Below are positions 21,497 through 24,189 of a stretch of 24,189 nucleotides of DNA, piece by piece (position 1 is the first letter of the stretch; every line of letters starts with the position of its first letter). Below the pieces are notes generated by a model. It made no database searches and had not been told where the DNA came from. It saw only the letters and a program-made list of their open reading frames with translations. The stretch covers positions 1-24,189 of the forward strand of contig JAWOAS010000205.1 of the NCBI GenBank assembly GCA_046498405.1, read 5' to 3'. The translations under genes were made by a program, and so were the position numbers. Source of the DNA: T1Sed10-49 sp046498405. GTDB taxonomy: Bacteria; Actinomycetota; Nitriliruptoria; Euzebyales; Egibacteraceae.

Positions 21497-22334
21497 GCGC
21501 GTCCGCGTGGCGGTGCCGTCGAAGGGCCGGCTGCGGGAGGACTGCCTCACGCTGCTGTCGACGGCGGGCTACCGCACCTCGGGGCTGACCGGCGGCGGGG
21601 CGATCGCCGCCGTCGACGGCATCGAGTTCCTCGAGATGCGCTCGCGCGACGCCGCGGCGGCACTGGCCGCCGGCGGGCTCGACGCGGCGTTCATCGCCAC
21701 CGACCTCGTCCTCGACAACGACCTCGAGGCGCTGCCGCGGACCCCGCTGGGGTTCAGCCGCTCCGACCTCGTCGTGGCCAGCCGCGACGACGACGACCGG
21801 GTCGACGCCGCCGACCTCGCCGGCGCGACCGTGGCCACGCACCTGCCGCGCGCCGCCGAGCGCTTCTTCAGCGACCGCGGCATCGACGTCGCCGTCCTCG
21901 AGATGGGCGGCTCGCTCGAGGGCGTCGTCGCCGCGGGCATCGCCGACGCGCTCGTCGACCTGCGCGAGACCGGTCGGAGCCTGCGGGCCAACCGCCTACG
22001 CGTCCTCGAGGAGATCGCCGCCTGCCAGGCCGAGCTCGTCGCCCAGCCCGGCCACGCCGTCATCGACGACCTCACGTTGCGCCTCGAGGCGGTCCTCGCC
22101 GCCCAGCGCCACCGCTACGTCATGCTCCACGTGCCCTCCGAGCGCCTCGACGCGCTGCGCGAGCTCTTCCCCGGGCTCGCCGCGCCGACGGTGCTGCCGC
22201 TGGCCGGGCGCGAGGACCTCGTCGCCGTGCACTTCGTCGTCGCCGCCGAGGAGCTGTGGTCGCGGCTGTCGGACCTGCGGGCGCTCGGCGCCACCGGCAT
22301 CGTCGCGCTCGAGCCCCAGGCCCTGCTCGACTAG
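21489..22334 (+). CDS. hisG: ATP phosphoribosyltransferase, long form with regulatory domain
   Basis: This 281-aa enzyme joins ATP and PRPP in the first histidine step. VRVAVPSKGRLREDCLTLL opens the first periplasmic-binding-protein-like lobe. DAAFIATDLVLDN and VATHLPRAAERFFSDRGIDVAVLEMGGSLEGVVAAGIADALVDLRETGRSLRAN contain the PRPP-binding loop region (GSLEGVVAAGIADAL). The HisG C-terminal ACT-like domain (YVMLHVPSERLDALRELFPGL...VVAAEELWSRLSDLRALGATGIVALEPQALL) gives histidine feedback control and identifies the long form that does not need HisZ. ATG 21489 overlaps the hisE end by 8 bp. Confidence 0.94.
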   Translation: MAERVRVAVPSKGRLREDCLTLLSTAGYRTSGLTGGGAIAAVDGIEFLEMRSRDAAAALAAGGLDAAFIATDLVLDNDLEALPRTPLGFSRSDLVVASRDDDDRVDAADLAGATVATHLPRAAERFFSDRGIDVAVLEMGGSLEGVVAAGIADALVDLRETGRSLRANRLRVLEEIAACQAELVAQPGHAVIDDLTLRLEAVLAAQRHRYVMLHVPSERLDALRELFPGLAAPTVLPLAGREDLVAVHFVVAAEELWSRLSDLRALGATGIVALEPQALLD

Positions 22335-22365
22335 GAGCCGTCGCCGGGCCGAGCGGGGGCGCCGC

Positions 22366-22500
22366 TCAGGTCGCGGTGTGGGAGGCCAGCGCCATGACGA
22401 CGACGAGCGCGGAGAGCAGCGCGGGCACCGCCGCGGCGTACCAGCGGGGGACCTCCGGGGCGGTCGTGGCGGTGGTGGCCCGGTACTCGTCGCGGTCCAC
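22366..22500 (-). CDS. 44-aa single-pass membrane protein
   Basis: The minus-strand frame starting at GTG 22500 gives VDRDEYRATTATTAPEVPRW followed by a hydrophobic helix YAAAVPALLSALVVVMALAS and HTAT. GAGGAGG (22511 down to 22505) lies 5 nt before the GTG, one of the best ribosome sites in the window, and is the main reason to call the gene. The topology is one helix near the C-terminus with an acidic/Thr-rich N-terminus. No family is recognised. It converges on hisG (31 bp apart, no clear terminator) and is divergent from mtnA. Confidence 0.6.
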   Translation of the reverse strand: MDRDEYRATTATTAPEVPRWYAAAVPALLSALVVVMALASHTAT

Positions 22501-22538
22501 GATGACCTCCTCGTCGCGCTCCTGGGACAAGCATCGGC

Positions 22539-22583
22539 AGCCGCGGCCGCGGCTTGAGGACGGCCTCGCGGCGGGCGCATACT
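22539..22583 (+). promoter_or_regulatory. Candidate mtnA promoter next to a 16-bp palindrome
   Basis: TTGAGG (22554-22559) and CATACT (22578-22583) are 18 nt apart. AGCCGCGGCCGCGGCT, a perfect 16-bp palindrome at 22539-22554, overlaps the first base of the -35 and could be an operator, or chance in GC-rich DNA. AGGGGA lies ahead of ATG 22610. Confidence 0.45.
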
Positions 22584-22609
22584 CCCCGCCCGACGACAGG
22601 GGACGATCG

Positions 22610-23629
<1,020 letters not shown>

Positions 23630-23777
23630 GCGTCCGGGGCGCGGGTGAGGCGGTCTCGCCTGCGATTGCGAGGGGCGAGCCGCGGCCGCAGCACCGCGGT
23701 GCACGCCGCCGGGTCGGCGGGTGCCGCGGGGCGTCAACCCGACCCCAGAAGAGATCCACACGATCATGTGAAAGTCC

Positions 23778-23806
23778 TTGACAAGCAGCCACACCCACGG
23801 CATACT
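23778..23806 (+). promoter_or_regulatory. Consensus-like promoter of the DUF222 gene, leaderless
   Basis: TTGACA (23778-23783, perfect consensus) is followed by 17 nt and CATACT (23801-23806), then 6 nt to ATG 23813, so transcription should begin at the start codon. A near-palindrome CACACGATCATGTG (23757-23770) lies just upstream. The earlier part of the gap (23630-23756) shows no gene. Confidence 0.75.
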
Positions 23807-23822
23807 TCGAACATGTATTCGA
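23807..23822. promoter_or_regulatory. Putative LexA (SOS) box overlapping the start codon
   Basis: TCGAACATGTATTCGA matches the actinobacterial SOS consensus TCGAAC-N4-GTTCGA at 11 of 12 fixed positions. It covers the predicted transcription start and the first codons, an ideal place for repression. Confidence 0.65.
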
Positions 23823-24189
23823 CAACGCAGCGGCCACGGTGCCACCCCCGCCCCACCGGCTGCCGACGGCCCCACACCCCCGCCGCGGCCGCCGTCGGGC
23901 TCCTGGCCGCCGAGGAGCGTGCCGGCTACACCGCCGCGGAGGAGCCTGCCGCCTATACCACCGCCGGCGGGACGGACGCGGGGGGTGCGGTGTCGGTGGA
24001 GGGGCTGCTGGCCGACCTCGCCGCGACGTTGGAGCAGTTGGCGGGGCTGCCGTTGGGTGGGGCGGTTGATGACGAGGGGCTGTGTGGGGTGCACGCCGCC
24101 CTGGCGGGGCTGCTGTCGCGGGTGCACCGCGAGCGGCTGCGGGCGCTGGCCGAGATCGACGAGCGGGCGGCCTACCTCGCGGTGGGGGT
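23813..24189 (+). CDS. DUF222/13E12-family HNH endonuclease-type protein (N-terminal part, runs off the window)
   Basis: From ATG 23813 the frame stays open to the window edge (125 aa visible): MYSTTQRPRCHPRPTG..., a Cys/Arg/His/Pro-rich start, two AEERAGYTAAEE/PAAYTTA-like segments, then helical VSVEGLLADLAATLEQLAGLPL and GVHAALAGLLSRVHRERLRALAEIDERAAYLAV. The last part resembles the start of DUF222, which precedes a C-terminal HNH nuclease domain in the multicopy 13E12 repeat family of actinobacteria. The HNH part would lie beyond the window, so nuclease function cannot be confirmed. Codon use is less GC-extreme (TTG, GTT, GAT, GGT) than upstream genes, fitting a mobile or repeated family. 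Leaderless start at the transcription start point; no Shine-Dalgarno possible. Confidence 0.75.
   Translation, partial: MYSTTQRPRCHPRPTGCRRPHTPAAAAVGLLAAEERAGYTAAEEPAAYTTAGGTDAGGAVSVEGLLADLAATLEQLAGLPLGGAVDDEGLCGVHAALAGLLSRVHRERLRALAEIDERAAYLAVG

Overview
The window is very GC-rich, with strong G/C bias at third codon positions, frequent GTG starts and several 4-bp GTGA stop/start overlaps. Together with a WhiB regulator, DUF3499, DUF5719 and an actinobacterial-type LexA box, this points to an Actinomycetota chromosome. The mix of a short archaeal-type SAH hydrolase with the whiB2-manB neighbourhood suggests a deep-branching lineage rather than Mycobacterium or Streptomyces, but the genus cannot be fixed from sequence alone.

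Layout. 1-154: 3' remnant of a minus-strand SF2 helicase running off the window. 222-1688: rarA. 1761-2380: vapBC-like toxin-antitoxin (minus) with two dyads upstream. 2570-4757: amino-sugar pair (SIS isomerase/deaminase and convergent nagA). 4947-12052: a cell-surface block of mannose-1-phosphate guanylyltransferase, whiB2-like regulator, a ~1,220-aa membrane GT2 glycosyltransferase and a DUF5719 protein. 12053-13488: a less GC-biased interval with REP-like hairpins and one F420-dependent-type oxidoreductase. 13489-16145: a catalytically degenerate metallopeptidase-family protein divergent from DUF3499, then a membrane coiled-coil protein and a trypsin-like lipoprotein. 16292-18902: phosphomannomutase, Trm112-like protein and PGI/PMI-type isomerase. 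18905-22334: purine nucleoside phosphorylase, SAH hydrolase, HisE, HisG. 22366-23629: a 44-aa membrane protein divergent from mtnA. 23813-end: start of a DUF222/13E12-type HNH protein behind a leaderless promoter that overlaps a near-consensus SOS box.

How the genes fit together. The manC, manB and PGI/PMI genes make GDP-mannose from fructose-6-phosphate, and the GT2 protein is a likely consumer of activated sugar at the envelope. The whiB2/metallopeptidase/DUF3499/manB/SIS/ahcY order is an actinobacterial neighbourhood, here interrupted by accessory genes. The PNP, AhcY and MtnA genes recycle purine thio-nucleosides and methyl-cycle products.

Two patterns run through the window. Putative -10 boxes of the form TAGGNT or CATACT recur, several exactly 6 nt before a start codon (leaderless). 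Short tandem duplications (units of 19-60 bp) occupy most intergenic gaps, two of them ending directly against a -10 box. The most notable single items are the metallopeptidase homologue with its HExxH motif replaced, the SOS-box/leaderless start of the DUF222 gene, the glycosyltransferase with no conventional start codon, and the repeat-rich acidic tails on two adjacent coupled membrane proteins.
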